A DNA stretch of 39,661 bases from Candidatus Poribacteria bacterium (GTDB lineage: Bacteria > Poribacteria > WGA-4E > WGA-3G): NCBI GenBank assembly GCA_022827885.1, contig JAJEIP010000018.1, positions 1 to 39,661 on the forward strand. Direction: 5' to 3'. How positions within the stretch are numbered: the first letter of the stretch is position 1; every line of letters begins with the position of its first letter. The translations under genes were made by a program, and so were the position numbers. Shown piece by piece: positions 16,310-24,389 of this stretch. The notes below the pieces were generated by a model that made no database searches, was not told where the DNA came from, and saw only the letters and a list, made by a program, of their open reading frames with translations.

Positions 16310-17790
16310 TATGAAACACCTCCATCGGTCACAATTGGTGGTTTCTGTCGATGGTGATCCGTATTCTGCTCAAAGGTATAAGCAACCCGCAGGACTTTTT
16401 CCTCTGCAAAAGGTGCGCCGAGCAATTGCAACCCAACGGGCAGCCCACTTTCCACAAAACCGCAGGGGACAGATATACCCGGCAACCCCGCATGACTTGC
16501 AGGCGTCGTCATCACATCGGAAAGATACATTTGCAACGGATCCGCAGTCCGTTCACCTATTTTGAATGCCGGTGTCGGCGAAGTAGGCGTTGCAATAACG
16601 TCAACTTTCTCAAACGCTGCGTCAAAATCAGATTTGATGAGCGTCCGTGCTTTTTGTGCCTTCCGATAATATGCGTCTTGGTAGCCAGCACTCAGCGCGA
16701 AGGTACCGATCATAATCCGGCGCTTTACCTCCTCACCGAACGCTTCACTCCGTGTCCGTTTATACATATCAATCAGATCCTCTGGGCTTTCGTTCCGGTA
16801 ACCGTAGCGGACCCCGTCGTATCTTGCGAGATTGGCACTCGCCTCAGCGGGAGCGATGATGTAATACGTCGCAATGGCATATTCGGTGTGTGGCAAAGAA
16901 ATTTCCTCAACCGTGGCACCGACGGATTCAAGCACAGCGATGGCAGTGTGCACGCGATCGGCAATTTCTGCGTCTAACGCCTCCGTGAAATACTCCTTCG
17001 GGATCCCGATCTTCAAGCCTTTCACGTCGTTAATGAGACTCTGTGTGAAATCCGGCACATGGACATCAACGGAGGTTGCATCCATCGCATCGCTCCCACA
17101 GATGGCGTTGAGTATCAAGGCGCAATCGGTGACATCTTTGGTAAACGGACCGATCTGATCGAGCGAGGAGGCGAATGCGACTAAACCGTAACGCGAAACC
17201 CGCCCATACGTTGGCTTCATTCCAACAACACCACAGAGCGCGGCGGGTTGGCGGATCGACCCCCCCGTATCCGAACCCAGTGAACAGATAGCAGTATCCG
17301 CAGACACAACCGCAGCAGAACCACCACTGGAACCCCCGGGAATAGCGTCCAAATCCCACGGATTGTGCGTAATCTGATATGCCGAGTTTTCAGTAGAGGA
17401 CCCCATGGCAAATTCATCCATGTTCGTCTTACCGAGCATCACAATGCCCTGTTCATGGAGTTTCGTCATGACCGTCGCGTCGTAGGGTGGCACGAAGGTT
17501 TCAAGGATCTTAGAGGCACAGGTCGTGCGGACACCCTGCGTGCATATCACATCTTTAATGGCAATCGGGATGCCAGCGAGGGCAGGCATATCGTCCCCGT
17601 TCTGAAATCCTGTATCGGCACGATTCGCTTGCTCTAAGGCAAGCTCCTTTGTGAGGGTCAAGTATCCCTTGACGTGAGGCTCCACCTCAACGATACGTGC
17701 ATAAACAGATTCGGTGAGTTCCACGGCAGTGATCTCACGCGCTTTGAGTTTCTCATGTAGGACGTGTGCCGTTAATTCACAAAGCGACAT
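16309..17790 (-). CDS. gatA: Glutamyl-tRNA(Gln) amidotransferase subunit A
   Basis: This is the amidase subunit of GatCAB, which frees ammonia from glutamine to convert Glu-tRNA(Gln), and often Asp-tRNA(Asn), to the amidated form. It has 493 residues, full length. The Ser-cisSer-Lys triad is at the canonical positions: K79 (GIPIAIKD), S154 (GGSSGGS) and S178 ([12 protein letters not shown]). The ATG is at 17790. gatC lies upstream with 309 bp between them occupied by MITE-like element 3; gatB is not in this window. The stop overlaps the start of the next gene (TAATG). Confidence 0.97.
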   Translation of the reverse strand: MSLCELTAHVLHEKLKAREITAVELTESVYARIVEVEPHVKGYLTLTKELALEQANRADTGFQNGDDMPALAGIPIAIKDVICTQGVRTTCASKILETFVPPYDATVMTKLHEQGIVMLGKTNMDEFAMGSSTENSAYQITHNPWDLDAIPGGSSGGSAAVVSADTAICSLGSDTGGSIRQPAALCGVVGMKPTYGRVSRYGLVAFASSLDQIGPFTKDVTDCALILNAICGSDAMDATSVDVHVPDFTQSLINDVKGLKIGIPKEYFTEALDAEIADRVHTAIAVLESVGATVEEISLPHTEYAIATYYIIAPAEASANLARYDGVRYGYRNESPEDLIDMYKRTRSEAFGEEVKRRIMIGTFALSAGYQDAYYRKAQKARTLIKSDFDAAFEKVDVIATPTSPTPAFKIGERTADPLQMYLSDVMTTPASHAGLPGISVPCGFVESGLPVGLQLLGAPFAEEKVLRVAYTFEQNTDHHRQKPPIVTDGGVS

Positions 17791-18099
17791 TTAGTCTTCC
17801 TTACTTCTAATGCAAGTTGCCACTCATCCATAGACATAGCACTCCGGAATCAACGGTATGAATGCCGTATGGCATTCCCCGGGAGTGCAAGGGTTTGAAT
17901 ACGCCATTTTCTATAGACATATCACCCCTCTGGGGTGAGGAAATATACTGAAAAGGGTTTTTCAAACACGTAGAATTCATTAGTAGCAAGCTGGGCTATT
18001 TCTAACTTCTAAATTATAGAACAATTGCGAGTTAACAGTTACCAGTGAAAAAAGGCTTCTGTTAAACGAAAACCTCTTAACCGATAACTGAAAACTATT
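17791..18099. other. gatC-gatA intergenic region
   Basis: This 309-bp gap inside an otherwise tight operon holds MITE-like element 3 (17808-17998) and about 100 bp of AT-rich sequence with no gene. I see no strong SD site right before gatA (weak GGAAG-like at about 17797-17801 on the minus strand). Confidence 0.7.
17808..17998. mobile_element. MITE-like element 3, inside the gatC-gatA gap
   Basis: The left end is TAATGCAAGTTGCCAC (17808-17823); the right end on the minus strand is TAGCCCAGCTTGCTAC (17998-17983), a weaker match. It shares ATAGACATAGCACTCC with element 2 (there with CGACATAG) and TTTTCTATAGACATATCACCCCT almost exactly. The first hairpin GCACTCC/GGAGTGC (17839-17888) has a large loop that itself contains the palindrome GAATGCC-GTAT-GGCATTC. 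It has no ORF. Confidence 0.65.
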
Positions 18100-18432
18100 T
18101 CAGTGGCTGCGGTCAACCACCCTGGGAACGCCGAAGTATCCCTCTTCAGCTTCAGGGGCATTCGCGAGCACCTTTTCACGTGGGTATGAGGGTTTGACAA
18201 CATCCGGCTTAGCGACATGAGATGCCTCAGCCTCCGAACCCATAATAAAAACTTGATGCGGATGGATGTGTGATGTCGGCGGCACATCGTCCGTCTCAAG
18301 CTCATTCAATTTCCCGATGTAGTCCAAAATGCGGGCGAGCTGCTCAGTGAAGTGTTCCGTCTCTTCTTCGTTAAACTCAAGGCGCGCCAAATTTGCGACA
18401 TGGCGGATGCCTTCAACGGTAATTGTTGCCAT
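18100..18432 (-). CDS. gatC: Glutamyl-tRNA(Gln) amidotransferase subunit C
   Basis: This is the small GatC subunit (110 residues) that stabilises GatA and joins it to GatB. It starts with ITVEGIRHVANLARLEFNEEE, the family hallmark, has the helix QLARILDYIGKLNELETDDVPP, and ends FGVPRVVDRSH (family FxVPkvi). It lies 20 bp after pcrA and is separated from gatA by a MITE-like element. Confidence 0.95.
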   Translation of the reverse strand: MATITVEGIRHVANLARLEFNEEETEHFTEQLARILDYIGKLNELETDDVPPTSHIHPHQVFIMGSEAEASHVAKPDVVKPSYPREKVLANAPEAEEGYFGVPRVVDRSH

Positions 18433-18452
18433 TTTTCGTATTTTATCCCTCC

Positions 18453-20651
18453 CTAATAGTCAGATATTGTCAAGGGTGTAAGCGATGGGTCAAGTCGTCT
18501 TGTCGTACCCCCACGACTAAATCGAACGGTGACATAAACGCCATGCCCCGATCTACTGATTTTCGTTATTTTTCCCCTTCCGAATTGCGGATGGAGAACA
18601 ATCTGGTCAACCTGATAATCCACCACATCTTCAGAAACGACCTCATACAGACTTCCTGATTGGCGGAAAGGAGATCGGTATCGATCAACATGCTTGATGA
18701 GATGTTCTGGAATTTCAGAGATAAAACGAGATTGCACGCGATACTCCGTCTCTCGAAATGTCCTCCGCGAACTGGCATGCAAGAGGTATAACTGCTCCAT
18801 CGCGCGCGTGATGCCAACGTAACAGAGTCGCCGTTCCTCCTCTAACTCCTTCTGCGTATCAAGAGAACGTCCATGCGGGAGATACCCCTCTTCCATACCG
18901 ACGATGAAAACGAATGGAAACTCCAAACCTTTCGCACTGTGCAAGGTCATCAACGTCACCATATCGGTGGTGTCGGTCTCCATAGCATCTATATCCGCCG
19001 TGAGCGCTACGTTCTCCAAGTAATCTGAAAGGGTCGGTTCAGGCGTGTTCTGTTCATATTCGATAACGGCGTTAATTAATTCTTCAATGTTTTCAACGCG
19101 GTTCTGTGCTTCAATCGTCTGCTGCGCCTCTAAATTTTTAAGGTAGCCCGTTACTTTCAGCACATAGTCAAGGGCATCGGCGGGTAGCATAGCAGCGTCG
19201 AAATCATCAAAAATTTTGGTGAAGCGTTGCACTTTCGTCTGAAGGCCGCGGTTAATCGCGGTGATTTCATCGACGCGCTGGATCGCCGCAAAGAGCGAAA
19301 TTCCTTGGCGTGCGGCAAAATTCATGAGCCGATCAAGCGTTGTCGCACCGATGCCGCGACTCGGCACGTTGATGATACGGCGAACACTCATAGAGTCGTT
19401 GGGATTGCAGACCACACGGAGATAGGCAAGGAGATCCTTGATCTCCATCCGATCATAGAAACCGACGCCCCCGACAATCTGATAAGGAATGTTTGCAGCG
19501 CGGAACGCCTCCTCAAAGATCCTGGACTGGGCATTGGTTCGGTAAAAGACAGCAAAATCTTTGTAATCCACACCTTCAGCGTGCCAATCCTCAATCTGCG
19601 TGCCGACGTAACCCGCCTCGTCGTTTTCGTCCATCGCCTCGTAGCAGGTAACGAGTTCCCCCATGTCATTATCTGTCCAGAGCTTCTTTGCTTTTCGTGC
19701 TTTATTGTTGTGGACAACACCCCATGCGGCATCTAAAATATTTTGCGTGGAACGGTAGTTTTGCTCCAAGCGGAGGACACGTGTGTTTGGATAATCCTTC
19801 TCAAAATCGAGGATATTCCGGATGTCCGCACCCCGGAAGGCATAGATAGATTGGTCATCGTCTCCGACGACACAGATATTCTGTTTAGTGCCAGTCAATA
19901 AGTTCACCAGCTCATACTGACATCGATTCGTATCCTGATACTCATCAACGAGTATATACTCAAATTTGTTCTGATAAAATTGACAGACTTCGGGATTTTC
20001 ATTCAGGAGTCTCACCGTGAAAAGTAACAGGTCATCGAAATCAAGCGAGTTGTTCAGACGCAGGGCATCTTGATAGAGCACATAGACCTCCGCAACGATT
20101 CGCTCGAAATAGCCATCTGCGATCTGCCGATACGCTTCCGGTGATATAGACTCATTTTTCACACGACTGATGTGGCTGAGGATCGCGCGCGGGTTGTACT
20201 GCTTGTCACTATAATTCAGCTGTCGGAGTACATCTTTGACGAGTGTGGCTTGCTCTCCTGTATCGAAGATGGTAAAATCGCGGGTGTAGGCGTGATTTTT
20301 GGATCCAAGCACGCTTTCAGTTCCCACATTCCTGCCCAATTTCTCAATATCTCGGCGGAGGATACGCGCACAAGTGGCATGGAAGGTTGCTACCCAGAGG
20401 TCTCGACTAACACTGCCTTTCACGAGTACATCCAGCCGCTCTTTCATCTCTTTTGCTGCCTTGTTCGTAAAAGTTACAGCGAGGATACGGTACGGAGAGA
20501 CGGCGTGATGTTCGAGTAGATAGGCGATGCGGTGTGTGATGACGCGCGTTTTTCCGCTGCCCGCACCGGATAAGATGAGGAGTGGTCCTTCGGTGTGTTG
20601 GACGGCTTCGCGCTGGACTTCATTTAAGGAACTTAATAGGTTATCGGTCAA
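18453..20651 (-). CDS. pcrA: UvrD/PcrA/Rep-type DNA helicase
   Basis: This is a superfamily 1A 3'-5' DNA helicase (732 residues) for repair and replication restart. Motifs in order: Q motif and Walker A SGAGSGKTRVITHR (about residues 28-41), TFTNKAAKEMKER, DEYQDTN, VGDDDQSIYAFRGAD, QNYRST, and VTLMTLHSAKGLEFPFVFIVG, then VGITRAME. The C-terminal ~50 residues (DQIVLHPQFGRGKI...) form the Tudor-like tail typical of PcrA/UvrD that contacts RNA polymerase. The start is TTG behind AAGGGG. gatC follows after 20 bp. uvrA lies nearby, separated by the hicAB remnant. Confidence 0.95.
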   Translation of the reverse strand: MTDNLLSSLNEVQREAVQHTEGPLLILSGAGSGKTRVITHRIAYLLEHHAVSPYRILAVTFTNKAAKEMKERLDVLVKGSVSRDLWVATFHATCARILRRDIEKLGRNVGTESVLGSKNHAYTRDFTIFDTGEQATLVKDVLRQLNYSDKQYNPRAILSHISRVKNESISPEAYRQIADGYFERIVAEVYVLYQDALRLNNSLDFDDLLLFTVRLLNENPEVCQFYQNKFEYILVDEYQDTNRCQYELVNLLTGTKQNICVVGDDDQSIYAFRGADIRNILDFEKDYPNTRVLRLEQNYRSTQNILDAAWGVVHNNKARKAKKLWTDNDMGELVTCYEAMDENDEAGYVGTQIEDWHAEGVDYKDFAVFYRTNAQSRIFEEAFRAANIPYQIVGGVGFYDRMEIKDLLAYLRVVCNPNDSMSVRRIINVPSRGIGATTLDRLMNFAARQGISLFAAIQRVDEITAINRGLQTKVQRFTKIFDDFDAAMLPADALDYVLKVTGYLKNLEAQQTIEAQNRVENIEELINAVIEYEQNTPEPTLSDYLENVALTADIDAMETDTTDMVTLMTLHSAKGLEFPFVFIVGMEEGYLPHGRSLDTQKELEEERRLCYVGITRAMEQLYLLHASSRRTFRETEYRVQSRFISEIPEHLIKHVDRYRSPFRQSGSLYEVVSEDVVDYQVDQIVLHPQFGRGKITKISRSGHGVYVTVRFSRGGTTRRLDPSLTPLTISDY

Positions 20652-20811
20652 TGGTTACCCCTTGCCTCGTCGTATTAGGGGAAAGCGCATCTTGTAAGCA
20701 CTGGCAAATGATGCGCCATCGTCTCCCAACTTCATTCTATAAAGTATACACAATTTGGGATTAATTTTGCAAGGGGAAATTTCAACGGTATGCCCACTAT
20801 GAACACCTCTT

Positions 20812-21174
20812 TTAGCCATCCACACCTTTCTGAACGACGGGTACTGTGGATTTCAACTTCTGCGCTACAAGCGTGTAAAGACTCACTCCTGCTTTTGCTG
20901 CTTCGTCCGTTAGGTCATGATAAAGTTGGGCTTCAATGATAACTTTGAAGGGAGCTTCATCCTCCGACCGAGTAGGTGCTTTTGGAACAGGTTCATGATG
21001 CCTTTGATAACTCTCTTTAACGCCTTTCCAAGCGAGCGCGAGCTCCTTTAACGCCCCTTCTGGTGTATCTGAAAACGCTGATACATTAGGCATCTCAACA
21101 AAATGGGCTAGGTAATCACCATCCTCATCAAGAAATACGTTCACGTTAAATCCGTCAAATACGTCCTGATTCAT
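20812..21174 (-). CDS. hicB: HicB-family antitoxin
   Basis: This is a 120-residue HicB protein. The N-terminal part has the degenerate RNase-H-like fold (FNVNVFLDEDGDYLAHFVEMPNVSAFSDTPEGALKEL, residues about 8-46). The C-terminal 40 residues (FKVIIEAQLYHDLTDEAAKAGVSLYTLVAQKLK) look like the DNA-binding ribbon-helix-helix tail. HicB neutralises the HicA mRNA interferase and represses its operon. Its ATG overlaps the stop of a truncated hicA (CCATGA). With the toxin broken, this may be an orphan antitoxin or repressor. It lies about 160 bp before pcrA on the same strand. Confidence 0.85.
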   Translation of the reverse strand: MNQDVFDGFNVNVFLDEDGDYLAHFVEMPNVSAFSDTPEGALKELALAWKGVKESYQRHHEPVPKAPTRSEDEAPFKVIIEAQLYHDLTDEAAKAGVSLYTLVAQKLKSTVPVVQKGVDG

Positions 21175-21314
21175 GGCGAGTACCAGATGCGGTGGCTCCC
21201 TGTCTGATGGTCAAAGACCCATCCACAACGAGCAAGTAAGGATTCAAATTCACGAAAACTCAAACCGTAAGAATCGGGGTTACAAACCCCTCCCACAAGA
21301 AGGTTTTGTGACAA
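21171..21314 (-). pseudogene. hicA: Truncated hicA toxin with palindromic insert
   Basis: This short frame (47 codons) is visible just before hicB. It reads LSFREFESLLARCGWVFDHQ, then TGSHRIWYSP and stops, clearly the N-terminal half of HicA including the catalytic GSH motif. The second half (PVH...GTLRSILKQAGL in relatives) is absent; the stop TGA overlaps the hicB ATG. Upstream in frame it encodes VGGVCNPD from a family A palindrome, the same peptide found inside the UxaA-like protein at 35296-35319. A TTG start at 21314 with AGAGG upstream is possible but uncertain. Confidence 0.7.
21276..21296. repeat. Palindromic repeat family A, copy in hicA remnant
   Basis: GGGGTTACAAACCCC (21276-21290; 6-bp stem, 3-nt loop) is followed by TCCCAC. 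The same unit occurs at 35296-35316 (opposite orientation) and three times at 37102-37230. Confidence 0.85.
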
Positions 21315-21331
21315 TTGAATGCCTCTGACTT

Positions 21332-24202
21332 TCAGATGAGGTATTCCTTCAAAAATTGACCTGTATAAGAGGCTTTAACTTTCGCAATATCTTCAGGGGT
21401 GCCGTGTGCCAAGACCTCCCCACCTTTATGTCCGCCCTCTGGACCGAGATCGATGACATAATCAGCGGTTTTGATAACATCAAGGTGATGCTCAATCACC
21501 AGCACGGTATGTCCGCTATCAACGAGACGGTTGAGACTGTCCAAGAGTTTCTGCACATCCGCGATGTGGAGTCCTGTGGTCGGTTCATCTAAAATATACA
21601 GATTATGCTTGCCGCGCTTGAGTTTGCCAAGCTCGCTTGCCAACTTTATCCGTTGTGCTTCTCCACCAGAGAGGATCGTAGCAGGGTGCCCAATTTGGAG
21701 ATACCCCATACCGAGTTGGTAAAGGACATTCAATTTATGATGAATTAACCGCTGATCGGCGAAAAACGCAACGCCTTCCTCAATTGACATATTGAGGATC
21801 TCAGAGATATTCTTTCCGTTATAGGTAACATCAAGCGTATCCTCATTATAGCGTGCCCCTTTACAGGTTGGACAAACGACCTCAACATCCGGCATAAAGT
21901 GAAGTTTGGTGGTAATCGTGCCTTCGCCGTGGCACTCCTCACAGCGTCCGCCTTTGACATTGAAACTGAACCGAGATGCGGTATAACCTCTATCAAGTGA
22001 GAGTGGCGTACTGGCGAAAAGTTTACGAATATTATCGTAAAATCCGATATAGGTAGCAGGATTTGAACGCGGCGAACGTCCAATGGGGGACTGATCGATG
22101 CTGATAACATCACTCAGATGCTGGTGTCCCTCCAATTCTTCATGTGCGCCATAGAGGGTGCGACTGTCATGGTAAAGGGAATGCAGCCTTTTGTAGAGAA
22201 TTTCGTTAACGAGCGTGCTTTTGCCCGAACCAGAAGCCCCCGTGATGCAGATCAGTACACCGATCGGAATATCAACGTCAATGTTCCTAAGATTGTTTTC
22301 ACTGGCACCCGTGATGCTCAAGAATGTCCCATTCAAGTTACGACGTTTTTCGGGGAGTCGAATCTCACGTTGGCCACTCATATAAAGCCCCGTCAGAGAT
22401 TCAGGGCAATCAACAATGGTTTCAAGTTCACCTTGAACGACGACCTGTCCACCGTGGATACCCGGTCCGGGTCCGAGTTCAATAATATGATCCGCGGCGC
22501 GAATCGTGCTTTCATCGTGTTCAACAACGATAACGGTGTTGCCGATGTCCCGCAACTTTCGGAGGGTCTCTATCATCTTGGCATTGTCTTTTGGGTGTAA
22601 CCCGATGCTCGGTTCGTCGAGGACATAGAGCATGCCCATCAACCCAGATCCGATCTGTGTAGAGAGGCGGATGCGCTGCGATTCACCCCCAGAGAGCGTC
22701 GCAGAACGGCGATTGAGGTTTAGGTAATCAAGACCGATGCCGAGTAGGAGATTAATCCGAACGACGAGTTCTTTGATAACGCGGCTGCCTGCCTCTCGCT
22801 GCTTCTCTGGCATATCCGTGATCGTTAGCAAGAAATCCCGCAATTCTTCAAAGTGCAACTCGCCGATCTCATGAATTGTTTGCCCCTCAATCGTAACGAG
22901 CAGCCGCTGTCGTTTGAGTTTCGCGCCATGGCAATCAGGACAGGTACGTTCTACCATTACTTTCCGGAGATACTCCTCCATACCCGAGTGTGCTTCGCCT
23001 TGTTTTCGGTAACGTCGATAGTGCCTATCAATCCGGGTAATGATCCCATCAAAACGGATTTTCCGACCGAGATGGCGTCTTTCAACAGGTCGTGCGCCTT
23101 CCGGTTGCAGGATCGGAAATTCTTCGCCGTGCGTGCCGTGATAGAGGATATCCACCACCTTCTCAGGAAGGTCTAAAAAAGGAACATTCAGGTCGAACCC
23201 GTAGTGTCCAGCGAGACTGTACATCGTTCTCCCATCCCACCTATCGGGATCATAGTTAAACGCTTGGTGGACGAACGCGCCGTCGGTAATACTTCGACTC
23301 TTGTCAGGAACGAGTAGGTTCGGATGCACCTGCAAATAGGTACCGAGTCCGGAACAGGTTACACATGCCCCCGTGGGTTCATTAAAGGTAAAGTGATGCG
23401 GTCCCAACTCAGCCATCAGGACACCATGCTTAGGACATCCGAAATCCTCTAATAACGCTATTGCATCAGTTTCGTCATCCTCCGGCACCTGCACATCAAA
23501 ACGCATGAATCCTTCGCCGACGAGCATGGCGTGTTCAAGGGCAGCGAGCACCTGTTTGTCAATATCTTTTTTGATAAAGAATTTGTCAACGATAACTTGG
23601 ATGTCATATTCCTGATCTGGATCGAGTTCAATTTCTTCGCTGATGTCGTGTTCAATACCGTCAATCCTGACGTGTCTACACCCTTTCGTCCGGATGTCGT
23701 CGAAGAGATAGTCATAATCTTCGCCGTAGATTTTGAAGACCGGGGCGTGAATTTCGACCTCGGTGCCTTCTGGCATCGCGAGCATACGTTCTAAGATCTG
23801 ATGATGCGAACGGATCGGGATTTCACCTTCACAATACGGACAGTGTGCGACCCCGATAGTTGCGAAGAGCATACGGAGGTAGTCTTGCAAATCGGTCATT
23901 GTGCCGACAGTAGAGCGCGGATTCATCGTGATCGTTTTCTGTTCAATAGAAACGACTGGGGACAACCCATCAATAAAATCGACATCGGGTTTTTTGAGTT
24001 GTGTGATAAAACGTTTGGCGTAAGTGGACATCGACTCCAAGAATCGACGTTGTCCCTCGGCATAGACGGTATCAAACGCCAACGAGGATTTACCGGAACC
24101 GCTGATCCCCGTGACAACGACGAGTTTGTCTCGTGGAATATCAACTTCGATGTTTTGTAGATTATTTTCTCGGGCGCCTTTAACGGCAACAGTCTGTCTC
24201 AT
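21332..24202 (-). CDS. uvrA: Excinuclease ABC subunit A
   Basis: This is the damage-recognition ATPase of nucleotide excision repair; 956 residues, full length. Two ABC modules: Walker [10 protein letters not shown] near residue 33 and [10 protein letters not shown] in the second half; signatures [11 protein letters not shown] and [11 protein letters not shown]; Walker [12 protein letters not shown] and [11 protein letters not shown]. Zinc-binding cysteines are seen in [33 protein letters not shown] and [12 protein letters not shown] follows AGGAG. I looked for a LexA-type operator upstream and saw no convincing one. A hairpin lies at 24239-24263. Confidence 0.98.
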   Translation of the reverse strand: MRQTVAVKGARENNLQNIEVDIPRDKLVVVTGISGSGKSSLAFDTVYAEGQRRFLESMSTYAKRFITQLKKPDVDFIDGLSPVVSIEQKTITMNPRSTVGTMTDLQDYLRMLFATIGVAHCPYCEGEIPIRSHHQILERMLAMPEGTEVEIHAPVFKIYGEDYDYLFDDIRTKGCRHVRIDGIEHDISEEIELDPDQEYDIQVIVDKFFIKKDIDKQVLAALEHAMLVGEGFMRFDVQVPEDDETDAIALLEDFGCPKHGVLMAELGPHHFTFNEPTGACVTCSGLGTYLQVHPNLLVPDKSRSITDGAFVHQAFNYDPDRWDGRTMYSLAGHYGFDLNVPFLDLPEKVVDILYHGTHGEEFPILQPEGARPVERRHLGRKIRFDGIITRIDRHYRRYRKQGEAHSGMEEYLRKVMVERTCPDCHGAKLKRQRLLVTIEGQTIHEIGELHFEELRDFLLTITDMPEKQREAGSRVIKELVVRINLLLGIGLDYLNLNRRSATLSGGESQRIRLSTQIGSGLMGMLYVLDEPSIGLHPKDNAKMIETLRKLRDIGNTVIVVEHDESTIRAADHIIELGPGPGIHGGQVVVQGELETIVDCPESLTGLYMSGQREIRLPEKRRNLNGTFLSITGASENNLRNIDVDIPIGVLICITGASGSGKSTLVNEILYKRLHSLYHDSRTLYGAHEELEGHQHLSDVISIDQSPIGRSPRSNPATYIGFYDNIRKLFASTPLSLDRGYTASRFSFNVKGGRCEECHGEGTITTKLHFMPDVEVVCPTCKGARYNEDTLDVTYNGKNISEILNMSIEEGVAFFADQRLIHHKLNVLYQLGMGYLQIGHPATILSGGEAQRIKLASELGKLKRGKHNLYILDEPTTGLHIADVQKLLDSLNRLVDSGHTVLVIEHHLDVIKTADYVIDLGPEGGHKGGEVLAHGTPEDIAKVKASYTGQFLKEYLI

Positions 24203-24238
24203 GGATATCTCCTATTTTTTTACTACTGAATTTCTGTT

Positions 24239-24263
24239 CTGATTGGTCTTACGGTCCAATCAG
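24239..24263. promoter_or_regulatory. Dyad upstream of uvrA
   Basis: CTGATTGG and CCAATCAG form a perfect 8-bp stem around a 9-nt loop, 37 bp before the uvrA ATG. It could be an operator or leader hairpin; there is no U-tract for a terminator of the gene at 24390, which reads toward it. Confidence 0.45.
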
Positions 24264-24389
24264 GTTTCTGCAAAGAAATTATTTATTTTTACGGACTTGT
24301 ACGGGAAAAGTTACCAATCGTCTTGGGAACCAGCGAAAACGTGATTGCAACGAAGGCGCGATCGGTAAAAACTTAATAGTTAGGAATAC

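Noticed and set aside
24203-24389. LexA (SOS) box before uvrA
   Set aside because: I checked for CTGT-N8-ACAG and GAAC-N4-GTTC types on both strands and found no acceptable match; only the GATTGG dyad is present.
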